NCBI GenBank assembly: GCA_009924135.1
Contig: RFSE01000020.1
Span: forward strand, 1 to 49,429
Reading direction: 5' to 3'
Source: Pseudomonadota bacterium
GTDB lineage: Bacteria > Verrucomicrobiota > Verrucomicrobiia > Limisphaerales > SXTU01
DNA: 49,429 bases
In this document: positions 33,173 to 41,288 of the stretch, piece after piece
Layout: every line of letters starts with the position of its first letter
Numbering within the stretch: position 1 is the first letter of the stretch
Translations under genes and position numbers: made by a program
The notes under the pieces: generated by a model
Database searches by the model: none
What the model was told of the DNA's origin: nothing
Seen by the model: only the letters and a program-made list of their open reading frames with translations

Positions 33173-34417
33173 TCATGACCGGCGTTTCGCGGCCACGGTG
33201 GCGTGGCAGTAACGCTCGAAGACGGCGTTGATGCTGGCCCAGCCGAAGTTTTTCTCCACGAGGTCACGGGCGTTCTGGCCAAAGGCGCGGCGGCGGTCGG
33301 CACTCTCAAAAAGCGAGCTGATTTCGCGCGCAAAATCCGCCGGCGTATCCGCCAGCGCGATGTGTTCACCATGGTTCACGGGCAAGCCCTCCGCCCCGAT
33401 GCGGGTGCTCACGCACGGAATGCCCGTGGCCATGGCCTCGAAAATCTTGATGCGCGTGCCGCCGCCGACGCGCAGCGGGACGACCATCACCTCGCCGGCG
33501 GCCAGGTGCGGACGTACGTCGTCCACCGTGCCGGTCACGCGGATGCTGGCATCGCGGGCGGCCAGTTCCTGGATCTTGGGACCGGGCTTGCGGCCCACGA
33601 TGGTGAGGGTCGCATCGGGGAACTTCTGCTTTACCAGGGACCAAATCTCATCGGCAAACCAGCGGCAGCCGTCGATGTTGGGCATCCAGTCCATCGAACC
33701 GAGAAAGACCAGCGAATGCGAGGTGCGCGGCATGGTGCTGAACTGGAAGAAATCCAAATTGACCCCGGTGGGCACGGCACCGACGAGGTTATCCAGCTTG
33801 AACTGGTCGCGCAGCATCCGGGCGTCCTCCTCGGAGACAGTACAGACCTTGTCCGCGAGCGAGCAGTAGAGGCTCTCCTGGCGGACCGTGCGCTGCCATT
33901 GGTCGCGCAGGTAGAAACGTTTCACCGCCCCTTGCGCGGTCTCGAAATGACGCTGCCAGATGAGTGATTCGACGTTGTGCTGGAAGAGCAGCACGGGCGT
34001 GCGGGGCCGGCGGCCTTCGGTGAAGAGCGCCACGCCCGGAGTGAGGAAGTCGCAGACGATCAGGTCAAACTTGCCCGAGGCATCCGCTTCGGCCATCGCC
34101 TGGGCCCACGCGGCGGAGCGGTATTTGTGCAGGGCGTAGGGCAGGTCGGTCAGAAAGTAATTGGCGGCCAGCTCGGCAAAGAAGCCCGGCGAGCCCTTGC
34201 GGGTCTCCGACCAGGGAATCCACGTCTGCGTGTCAGAATATTCGAGCGCGTCCTTGCGCGCTGATTCGGGTGTGCCGGCGGGCCAGAGCGACAGGTAAGT
34301 GAGCGGGTTGCGCTTCCGCAGCTCCCGGAGCATGTTGTAGGTGCGGATCTTTCCGCCGGTGTCCACGGGGTGGAGCGGACCGGTCTTAAGCCAGAGAATG
34401 CGGAGCGAGTCGCTCAT
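33173..34417 (-). CDS. Glycosyltransferase, GT4-like
   Basis: A 414-aa GT-B fold glycosyltransferase. The N-terminal half begins ILWLKTGPLHPVDTGGKIRTYNMLREL, a common acceptor-side motif; the C-terminal half has LVFLGSMDWMPNIDG, IVGRKPGPKIQELA and VMVVPLRVGGGTRIKIFEAMATGIPCVST, the GT4 donor-binding E-x7-E-like region. It probably adds sugars to a surface polysaccharide or glycolipid in the cytoplasm, consistent with the nearby exosortase. The start at 34417 (MSDSLRILW) is preferred; 29 further residues upstream look unstructured. Confidence 0.85.
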   Translation of the reverse strand: MSDSLRILWLKTGPLHPVDTGGKIRTYNMLRELRKRNPLTYLSLWPAGTPESARKDALEYSDTQTWIPWSETRKGSPGFFAELAANYFLTDLPYALHKYRSAAWAQAMAEADASGKFDLIVCDFLTPGVALFTEGRRPRTPVLLFQHNVESLIWQRHFETAQGAVKRFYLRDQWQRTVRQESLYCSLADKVCTVSEEDARMLRDQFKLDNLVGAVPTGVNLDFFQFSTMPRTSHSLVFLGSMDWMPNIDGCRWFADEIWSLVKQKFPDATLTIVGRKPGPKIQELAARDASIRVTGTVDDVRPHLAAGEVMVVPLRVGGGTRIKIFEAMATGIPCVSTRIGAEGLPVNHGEHIALADTPADFAREISSLFESADRRRAFGQNARDLVEKNFGWASINAVFERYCHATVAAKRRS

Positions 34418-34634
34418 GTGTGGTGCCGGGCCATGTCGTGTTGCCGCCGCATTGAACATCAACCCACGGGTGGGCTGAAGATTTTTCCGCTGCTTTCGAG
34501 GCACCTTGCGGTTGCTTTATGGTCGCGCGTGCGGCAAAAATTTACCCGTTGCCTCCGCCGTGGCTGGTTGCACCCCCGACCTGCGCCTGTGCGCCTTGGT
34601 TGAACGGCCCGGACTCAACATTGTCAGTGTGGGC

Positions 34635-36014
34635 ATGAAAGTCATCCTTTCAGATAGGTTGTCGCTCCGTCGCGTGACGTTGTTCGCGCTGGCCGTGGGC
34701 TGCGGCCTGCTCATGGCCCACGCCCAGACCACCGATGTCCGGCGCGATGCCACGGTCACGTCCGTCGAGCGGGCCATGCCAAGCGTCGTCAATATCGCCA
34801 CTACCACCGTGGTGGACAACACCGATCCCTATTTTCGCTGGCGGGCCGAGTTCTTCGGTTACCGCGTACGCCCGCAACTGGAGGAAGTTCCCTCCAGCGT
34901 CGGTTCCGGGGTCATCATCGATGAAAACGGTTATGTGCTGACCAACGAACACGTCGTGAAAGGGGCGAACAAGATCTGGGTCAAGCTCATGGACGGACGA
35001 GAGATCGAGGCCGAGCGCGTGACCGGCACGACGAAGACCGATGTGGCCCTGCTCAAGCTCAAAGCGAAGGACGGCGACAAGTTTACGCCCGTGCGCTTCG
35101 CGGCGGACGATGATTTGCTGCTCGGCGAAACGGTCATTACTCTGGGCAATCCGTTCGGGCTCGGTGGTTCGGTCAGCAAAGGCATCCTCAGTTCCAAGTC
35201 CCGCCGACCCGCCACCGAGGACAGCCCGCTGGAAGTCGCCGACTGGCTCCAGACCGATGCAGCCATCAACCCCGGCAATTCCGGTGGTCCGCTCATCAAC
35301 GTGCGGGGCGAACTCATCGGTCTGAACGTGGCCGTCTATCGTGAAGGACACGGCATCGGTTTCGCGATTCCCATCAAGCGGGTCAACGAGGCGCTCTCGC
35401 GTTACTTTACCCCCGAGGGCACCAAGGCGCTCTGGTTTGGAGCACGGGTGCGCTCCGGGGCCAGCCTGCTCGAAGTCACCGCCGTCGAGCCCGCCAGTCC
35501 GGCGGACAAGGGCGGCCTCCGGATTGGCGACATCATCCTGCAAGTCGCCGGCAAGGTGCCGCGCAATTTCATCGAGTTCATGCGGGAACTGAACGCCGCC
35601 GGATCGAAGGAGCCGGTGTCGTTGCTCATCCGCCGGGCCGGGGCACAGCAGACGTTGTCCGTACGGCTTGTGCCCGAGCGTGATTTCTTCAATGCCGAAC
35701 TGGTGCGTCAGAAACTCGGCCTGCATGTGCAGGAGCTGACGCGTGACCTCGCGGCGAACATGGGCTTCCCGTTCTACGGCGGTTTCGTGGTCGCGGACGT
35801 GGACAAGGACTCGCCCGGCGCGGAGGCCAACATGGAAAAGTATTTCGTCGTGAAGGGCGTGGACAATCAACCCCTGCGCGACCTCGTCGAGCTTGGGCGG
35901 GCGCTGCACACCAAGCGTGCTGGTGAAACCGCGCGGCTGAACGTCATCGCGCCTCCAAAGCGGGGGAGCTTCGGCGGATTCCGCGAAGGCACCGTGGCCG
36001 TGAAAGTGAAATGA
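34635..36014 (+). CDS. HtrA/Deg-type serine protease with PDZ domains
   Basis: A 459-aa periplasmic protease with a Sec signal (VTLFALAVGCGLLMAHA). The catalytic triad can be placed: His106 (NEHVV), Asp136 (TDVALL) and Ser216 (GNSGGPL). A PDZ domain follows (about residues 280-360: EVTAVEPASPADKGGLRIGDIILQVAG), then a second, less clear PDZ-like part (GGFVVADVDKDSPGAEAN). HtrA proteins degrade misfolded envelope proteins. The start at 34635 is chosen for the signal sequence. Its stop overlaps the start of the ABC ATPase gene (ATGA), so it is probably the first gene of the Gld-like operon. Confidence 0.92.
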   Translation: MKVILSDRLSLRRVTLFALAVGCGLLMAHAQTTDVRRDATVTSVERAMPSVVNIATTTVVDNTDPYFRWRAEFFGYRVRPQLEEVPSSVGSGVIIDENGYVLTNEHVVKGANKIWVKLMDGREIEAERVTGTTKTDVALLKLKAKDGDKFTPVRFAADDDLLLGETVITLGNPFGLGGSVSKGILSSKSRRPATEDSPLEVADWLQTDAAINPGNSGGPLINVRGELIGLNVAVYREGHGIGFAIPIKRVNEALSRYFTPEGTKALWFGARVRSGASLLEVTAVEPASPADKGGLRIGDIILQVAGKVPRNFIEFMRELNAAGSKEPVSLLIRRAGAQQTLSVRLVPERDFFNAELVRQKLGLHVQELTRDLAANMGFPFYGGFVVADVDKDSPGAEANMEKYFVVKGVDNQPLRDLVELGRALHTKRAGETARLNVIAPPKRGSFGGFREGTVAVKVK

Positions 36015-36970
36015 GCGCCGCCCCCATGATCGAGGTCGAGAACCTCACGAAACGCTACGCCGGACGCGCGGCGGTGCGCGATCTCACCTTCACGGTGAAG
36101 CGCGGCGAGATCGTGGGCTTCCTCGGCCAGAATGGCGCGGGCAAGACGACCACGATGCGGATGCTTTCCTGCTTCATGCCCGCCACGTCCGGCTCGGCCC
36201 GGATCGCGGGCTATGACGTATTCACCCAGGCGGACGAAGTGCGCCGGCGCATTGGCTACATGCCCGAGGGCAACCCCTTGCACATCGACATGCGCGTGCG
36301 CGAATACCTCAAATTCCGCGCGCGGTTGAAGGGCCTGAGCAACACCCGCAGCCGGGAACGCGTGGACATCGTGACCGAGCAATGCGGCCTGGGCGAAGTG
36401 GCCGGCAAGGTCATTGGCACGCTCTCCGGCGGTTACCGGCAACGCGTCGGCCTGGCGGATGCGCTGGTGCATGAGCCCGAGCTCATCATCCTCGACGAAC
36501 CGACCAAGAACCTCGACGCGCATCTCACGCGCACGGTGCGCCAGCTCATCAAGGACGTGAGCAAGGACCGCACGGTGTTCATCTCCTCGCACCTCCTGCC
36601 CGAAGTCGAACTGACCTGCACGCGCGTCATCATCATTCACGAGGGCTCGATCCGCGAGAGCGGCACCCTGGACGAATTGCAGCGCAAGATGAGTTCGGGC
36701 CAGCAGGTGATCGCCGAACTGTCCGCGTCGGTGCCGGACCTGCGCGAGGCGTGGGAGCACATGGCCGAAGTCGAACACTTCGACATTTCCGCCGCCGAAG
36801 GCAATTTCCACCGGTGCGCCCTGACGCCCCGCACCGGGGTGGATCTGCGGCCACAGGTCTTCGAGCTGGCCAAGCAGCGCGGCTGGCAGCTCCGCGAGCT
36901 GACCCGCACGCGGCATTCGCTCGAAGACATCTTCGTGCACGTGACCAAGAAGGAGCAGGAGGAAATCTGA
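36011..36970 (+). CDS. ABC transporter ATP-binding protein, GldA-like
   Basis: A 319-aa ABC ATPase with Walker A GQNGAGKTT (residues 39-47), signature LSGGYRQ (138-144), and Walker B IILDEPT (160-165). Where most have DEPTxGLDP this protein has DEPTKNLDAHL, an unusual D-loop. The C-terminal extension (HSLEDIFVHVT) is typical of GldA/NodI-like subunits. It partners with the permease at 37086 and with the GldG-like protein at 37947. In Bacteroidota the Gld trio is needed for gliding; elsewhere its role is unclear. It overlaps the htrA stop by four bases and is followed by a facing heptamer pair. Confidence 0.9.
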   Translation: MSAAPMIEVENLTKRYAGRAAVRDLTFTVKRGEIVGFLGQNGAGKTTTMRMLSCFMPATSGSARIAGYDVFTQADEVRRRIGYMPEGNPLHIDMRVREYLKFRARLKGLSNTRSRERVDIVTEQCGLGEVAGKVIGTLSGGYRQRVGLADALVHEPELIILDEPTKNLDAHLTRTVRQLIKDVSKDRTVFISSHLLPEVELTCTRVIIIHEGSIRESGTLDELQRKMSSGQQVIAELSASVPDLREAWEHMAEVEHFDISAAEGNFHRCALTPRTGVDLRPQVFELAKQRGWQLRELTRTRHSLEDIFVHVTKKEQEEI

Positions 36971-37080
36971 AAATCAAAAGTGACAAGTTGCAGGTGACAG
37001 GTGACAGGGCAGCGTCCCGTTGCCGAAGCGCGTCCATCTGTCGGTTGCCCACCTGTCACCCGTCACCCGTCACTTTTCAC
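36971..37080. repeat. Facing heptamer arrays AAGTGAC... / ...GTCACTTTTCAC
   Basis: The left run (36971-37008) has units AAATCAA, AAGTGAC, AAGTTGC, AGGTGAC, AGGTGAC. The right run (37050-37080) reads CACCTGT, CACCCGT, CACCCGT, CACTTTT, CAC. The right run is largely the reverse complement of the left. It fills the gap between the GldA-like and GldF-like genes. Confidence 0.75.
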
Positions 37081-37085
37081 CCCTG

Positions 37086-37838
37086 ATGCAGCCCTTCCTC
37101 ACATTGGTCCGCCGCGAACTGGGCAGCTGCTACTTCTCGCTCATTGGCTACGTCATCGTGGCGGCGGTGCAATTTTTGATGGGGCTGGGTTTCATGGTGG
37201 TGCTGCAGGCGTTGAACGGCAAGCCGTTCGACAAGCCGGTGACCGAGGAGTTTTTCAACAACGGGCTGTTCTGGTTGGTGATGCTGCTGGCCCCACCCAT
37301 CATCACCATGCGCACCTACGCGCTCGAAAAATTCTCCGGCACCTATGAAACGCTGATGACCGCACCCGTAAGCGACCTGCAGGTGGTGCTCGCCAAGTTC
37401 ACGGGCGCACTGCTGTTCTTCATGTCCGCATGGCTGCCGCTGCTCGCGTATCCGTTTCTCCTCAAGCGCTTCTCCGTGGATCTCATGCCGGTGGACACCT
37501 CTGCCGTTGGAGGAACCTTCCTTGGCATCTTCCTTTTCGGCGCGTTTTACATCGCGCTGGGTTGCTTCGCCTCGGCGCTCACGCGCAGCCAGATCATTGC
37601 CGCGATGAACGCCTTCGTGCTGGGCCTCGGACTGTTTCTGCTGAGCTACCTGACCTACGTCATCCCGCCCAAATCCGGCTGGCAGTCCGCCGCCCTGCAG
37701 CACGTCTCGATGATCGAGCACATGAAGGATTTTACGCGCGGGGTCGTGGACACCCGGCAGGTGGTCTTTTACCTGAGCCTGACGGCGCTGTTCCTGTTCC
37801 TCACGCTCCGGGTCGTGGAAAGCCGCCGATGGAAATGA
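37086..37838 (+). CDS. ABC-2 type permease, GldF-like
   Basis: A 250-aa inner-membrane protein with six hydrophobic segments, including LIGYVIVAAVQFLMGLGFMVV, LVMLLAPPIITMRTYALEKFSGTYETLMTAPVSDLQVV in outline, and YIALGCFASALTRSQIIAAM. The RxxALEKxxGTYExLMTAPVSDxQ segment is characteristic of the GldF/ABC-2 group. It forms the channel for the ATPase encoded just upstream. The ATG at 37086 follows the heptamer pair; a longer reading would begin inside it. Confidence 0.9.
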   Translation: MQPFLTLVRRELGSCYFSLIGYVIVAAVQFLMGLGFMVVLQALNGKPFDKPVTEEFFNNGLFWLVMLLAPPIITMRTYALEKFSGTYETLMTAPVSDLQVVLAKFTGALLFFMSAWLPLLAYPFLLKRFSVDLMPVDTSAVGGTFLGIFLFGAFYIALGCFASALTRSQIIAAMNAFVLGLGLFLLSYLTYVIPPKSGWQSAALQHVSMIEHMKDFTRGVVDTRQVVFYLSLTALFLFLTLRVVESRRWK

Positions 37839-37844
37839 CAAACG

Positions 37845-37936
37845 AAGTCCAAAGTCCAAGAGTCCAAAGTCCAAAGTCACGCGCCGGATCACGCGGCGAT
37901 GTCCGGACGACTGCCTTGGACTTTGGACCTTGGACT
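37845..37936. repeat. Facing heptamer arrays AAGTCCA... / TTGGACT...
   Basis: The left run (37845-37880) is AAGTCCA, AAGTCCA, an 8-base AGAGTCCA, AAGTCCA, AAGTCAC. The right run (37916-37936) is TTGGACT, TTGGACC, TTGGACT. Arms are mutually complementary. It fills the gap between the GldF-like and GldG-like genes, ten bases ahead of the next start. Confidence 0.8.
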
Positions 37937-37946
37937 TAAAATTTGA

Positions 37947-39431
37947 ATGGCTGACGACGCCGACAATTCCACGCCGAGTTATTCCGCCGCGCGCAAGTTT
38001 GGCCTGGGCGTCAACACGCTCGTGGGCGTGGCCGCCGTGCTGGCCATCGTTGTGATGGTGAACTTCCTGGCGGCCCGGCATTACTTGCGGAAGTCGCTTT
38101 CCGAGGACCGCGTGCCGCCGCTGGCCTCCGTCAGTTTGCAGGTCGTGCATGCGTTGACGAACGACCTGAAAGTCACCGTCTTCTTCGATCCGGATGAAGT
38201 GCTCTATGCGCCGATTCTCCAGCTCCTGCGGCAGTACGAGCATGCCAGCCCACGCGTGAAGGTCTCCGTGGTCAATTACGTGACCGAGCCGGCCAAGGCC
38301 GAACAGGTCAAGACCCGGTGCCAGCTCCCGCCCAACACCAAGGATGTCATCATCTTCGAATTGAACGGACGGCACCGTGTTGTGCGGCAGGGCGAACTGT
38401 CCGAGTACGACACCCGCGAGCTGCTGTCCGGCAAGAGCCAGTCGGTGAAGCGCAAATCGTTCAACGGCGAAGCCTATTTCACCTCGGCAATTCTGACGCT
38501 TTTGGAGAGCCGGCAGTTGATTGCGTATTACCTCATCGGCCATAAGGAGCATGAGCCGGATTCCTCCAGCACGCCGACGGGCTACGGCAAATTCATCCAG
38601 CTCCTCGAACAGGGCAACGGCATGAAGGCTTTTACCCTGCCACTCGTGGGCACCAACGAAGTCCCGGCTGATTGCAGCCTGCTGGTCATCGCCGGTCCCG
38701 TTCTGCCCGTCACAGCTACCGAACGCGAGAAGCTGAACCGCTATCTGGACCGCGGTGGCCGGGCGTTAATCTTGCTGACCCAGGGCAGCACTCCCGAACT
38801 CGATCGGCTGCTGGAACAATGGGGCGTGGAGCTGGGCGACAACTTTGTGACGGACGAGGCCGGCGACCGCTCCGAGTCCCACATGACCCTCAAGAACTTT
38901 GGGGAGCACGAAATCGTGCGCCTCTTTGGCGGCACCCAGAACGGCCTGATCTTCCCCACCGCACGCTCGGTCCGTCCGCGCCCCGCTGGCCAGGGCTCGG
39001 ATGCTCCCCAGGTGCGACCGCTGGTCAGCACTTCGGAAGCGGGCAAGGCCATCTCCAACTATCGCAACGGGCCGCGCTACGATCCCCGCCGTGACCCGCC
39101 ACCCGGAGCCATTCCGGTGGCCGTGGCCGTCGAGCGCGGCGGCCTGCGCAGTGTCGAGGGCGGCTCCACCCGCATGGTCGTGGTCGGTGACTCCTATTTC
39201 CTGAACAACCAGGTGATCGATGTTTCCATCAACCGCGATTTCGCCCACAACACGATCAACTGGCTCGTGGACCGGCCGCGTCTGGTGGGCGTCGGCGCGC
39301 GGCCATTGCGCGACTACCAGTTCAACATGTCCGACTCGCAGATGCGGACGGTCCAATGGATTCTGCTGGCCGGAGTGCCGGGCGCCGTTCTGGCGTTCGG
39401 CCTGCTGGTCTGGTACCGACGGCAATCTTGA
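37947..39431 (+). CDS. GldG-like auxiliary protein
   Basis: A 494-aa protein with one membrane helix near each end (LGVNTLVGVAAVLAIVVMVNFLAA at about 18-42 and VQWILLAGVPGAVLAFGLLVWY at the C-terminus). The periplasmic part is of the ABC_transp_aux type (YFTSAILTLLESRQLIAYYLIGHKEHEP, LLVIAGPVLPVTATEREKLNRYLDRGGRALIL in outline). This layout matches GldG, the third component with GldA and GldF. The natural order A-F-G is kept. The downstream DUF4340 gene starts two bases after the stop. Confidence 0.88.
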   Translation: MADDADNSTPSYSAARKFGLGVNTLVGVAAVLAIVVMVNFLAARHYLRKSLSEDRVPPLASVSLQVVHALTNDLKVTVFFDPDEVLYAPILQLLRQYEHASPRVKVSVVNYVTEPAKAEQVKTRCQLPPNTKDVIIFELNGRHRVVRQGELSEYDTRELLSGKSQSVKRKSFNGEAYFTSAILTLLESRQLIAYYLIGHKEHEPDSSSTPTGYGKFIQLLEQGNGMKAFTLPLVGTNEVPADCSLLVIAGPVLPVTATEREKLNRYLDRGGRALILLTQGSTPELDRLLEQWGVELGDNFVTDEAGDRSESHMTLKNFGEHEIVRLFGGTQNGLIFPTARSVRPRPAGQGSDAPQVRPLVSTSEAGKAISNYRNGPRYDPRRDPPPGAIPVAVAVERGGLRSVEGGSTRMVVVGDSYFLNNQVIDVSINRDFAHNTINWLVDRPRLVGVGARPLRDYQFNMSDSQMRTVQWILLAGVPGAVLAFGLLVWYRRQS

Positions 39432-39432
39432 T

Positions 39433-41262
39433 GTGAATTCAAAGCAGACAAAATGGTTGGTCGGCCTCGCGCTGGCGCTTTTTGCGTTCATCGTGGTGGT
39501 GGAACTGCGCCGGCCCGATGCCGCCGCGGACTCGCCCGGTGAATCACTCGTTCCCCAATTGCGGCCGGCGACGGTCACGCGCGTTGAACTGACCCGCTCG
39601 AATGCCACCTTGCGGGCCGAACGCGCAGGTGGCCAGTGGCGGCTGACGGCTCCGCTGAATTACCCGGCCAATGACCTGGCTTTGAACGCGTTGCTGGATG
39701 TCTGCTCGAAGTTGCGGCCACGCCAGCTCGTGACGGGGATGGAGGTGGCCAAGCTGGCGGACTTCGGCCTCCAGCCGCCGCAGGCCACGGTGCTTTTCCA
39801 ACAGGGTGGTCAGCCCGTGGAGTTGCGCATCGGCGCGCGTACCCCGGTGAATAATTTGCTCTATGTCCAGGTCGCCGGCAGTGACCGGATCGCCGTCACC
39901 GATGCAACGTTGTTGGAGTTGCTGCCACTCACCGCCGATGCCTGGCGCGACCGCCGGTTGCTGTCCCTGGCCGGGTTGAAGTACGACCGCCTCCGGGTCC
40001 GCAACGGCACGCGCGACCTGGTGGCGCAGCGGGGAACCAACCGGCTCTGGCGCATCGAGGAGCCCAAGCCGGTGAAGCGCGCCAACACGCCGCGCCTCGA
40101 CCAGTTGCTCGCCGAGTTGCAGCGGTGGCCCGTGCAACGCTTCGTCACCGATGATCCCAAGGCCGAACTGGAATCGTTTGGCCTGCAAACGCCCGAGGTG
40201 GAACTCGCCTTCGGGGCCGGGACCAACGACCTGCTGACCGTGCAGTTCGGCAAAAGCCCGACCAACCAGCCGGGCTTGGTTTACGCCCGCAGCCTGGCAA
40301 CGACCAACGTGATGCTGGTGGCCCGGGACTGGCTGGAGCAGTTGCGCGCGCCCGTCTGGGAGTTCACGGAACACCGGCTGGTGGATGCGCTTGTGCCGGG
40401 CGGGGTGGACACCATTCAAGTGGTCGGCGAGGAGCCTTTCACCCTGCGGCTCCGCACCAACTCGGCCGCCGAATTGGTGTGGGTGGCCGATGACAAGGCG
40501 CAAACCCTGACCGATCCCGTGATGATGGAAAGCTTTCTGGCCAACCTCGTGACCCTCGAGGCGGTCGAGCTGGAGAAGGACGTGGTCACGGATTATGCGC
40601 CCTACGATCTCACCGCGCCCAAGCGCAGCGTCAGCTTGTTGCGCTCCGGCACCAATTCCGTCGGCGCGCCCACAAACACACTCGTCGCGCGTCTGGACTT
40701 CGGGAAATTCAAGGGCACCGACACCTTGTTTGCGCGGCGCCACGACGAAAATTCTGTTTATGTGGTCCCACGCGGCGATGTCGAAAACTTTGCGTGGTCG
40801 GTGTTCCAGTTGCAGGACCGGGGAATCTGGAATTTTGACACCAACCAAGTCACTGCCATCACGGTCCAGTGGGACGGACAGACCAATCGCCTCACCCGCG
40901 CTGCCAATGGCCGCTGGGTGGATGGTCCCAACGCCGTGGACGCGCTGCGCAACGTAGCCCTGGAAGAGACCTGCTTCCGTCTCGGCCAGTTGCGGGCCAT
41001 GCGCTGGGTGTATCTCGCGGAAAACCCGGCCACCGACAAACGGCTGCCGCTGTATGGCATCGGCCCGGAAAGCCGCAGCCTGAGCATCGAAGTCGCCGGC
41101 TCACCCGCGCGCACGAATGTCATCACCTTTGGCCACATGCCCTCGAAGCGGAATCCGTGGGCCAGCGTCGCCGACCCGCGCAGCGGCAAGCCGGCGGTCT
41201 TCGAATTCCCACGGGATCTGTTCCTGCACTATGTCGTGCAGTATCTCAGTCCGGTTAAATGA
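39433..41262 (+). CDS. DUF4340 protein
   Basis: A 609-aa protein with an N-terminal membrane helix (WLVGLALALFAFIVVVELRR) and repeated DUF4340-like units, seen from SNATLRAERAGGQWRLTAPLNYPANDLALNALLDVCSKL in outline and again from EVELAFGAGTNDLLTVQFG. Such proteins often follow GldG in Verrucomicrobiota and Planctomycetota and are thought to sit in the periplasm with it; their function is unknown. The GTG start at 39433 is only two bases beyond the GldG-like stop (39431), so translation is coupled. A longer frame would run back into the GldG-like gene. Confidence 0.85.
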   Translation: MNSKQTKWLVGLALALFAFIVVVELRRPDAAADSPGESLVPQLRPATVTRVELTRSNATLRAERAGGQWRLTAPLNYPANDLALNALLDVCSKLRPRQLVTGMEVAKLADFGLQPPQATVLFQQGGQPVELRIGARTPVNNLLYVQVAGSDRIAVTDATLLELLPLTADAWRDRRLLSLAGLKYDRLRVRNGTRDLVAQRGTNRLWRIEEPKPVKRANTPRLDQLLAELQRWPVQRFVTDDPKAELESFGLQTPEVELAFGAGTNDLLTVQFGKSPTNQPGLVYARSLATTNVMLVARDWLEQLRAPVWEFTEHRLVDALVPGGVDTIQVVGEEPFTLRLRTNSAAELVWVADDKAQTLTDPVMMESFLANLVTLEAVELEKDVVTDYAPYDLTAPKRSVSLLRSGTNSVGAPTNTLVARLDFGKFKGTDTLFARRHDENSVYVVPRGDVENFAWSVFQLQDRGIWNFDTNQVTAITVQWDGQTNRLTRAANGRWVDGPNAVDALRNVALEETCFRLGQLRAMRWVYLAENPATDKRLPLYGIGPESRSLSIEVAGSPARTNVITFGHMPSKRNPWASVADPRSGKPAVFEFPRDLFLHYVVQYLSPVK

Positions 41263-41288
41263 CCCGGCCTTGCGGCGGGTGACACCCC

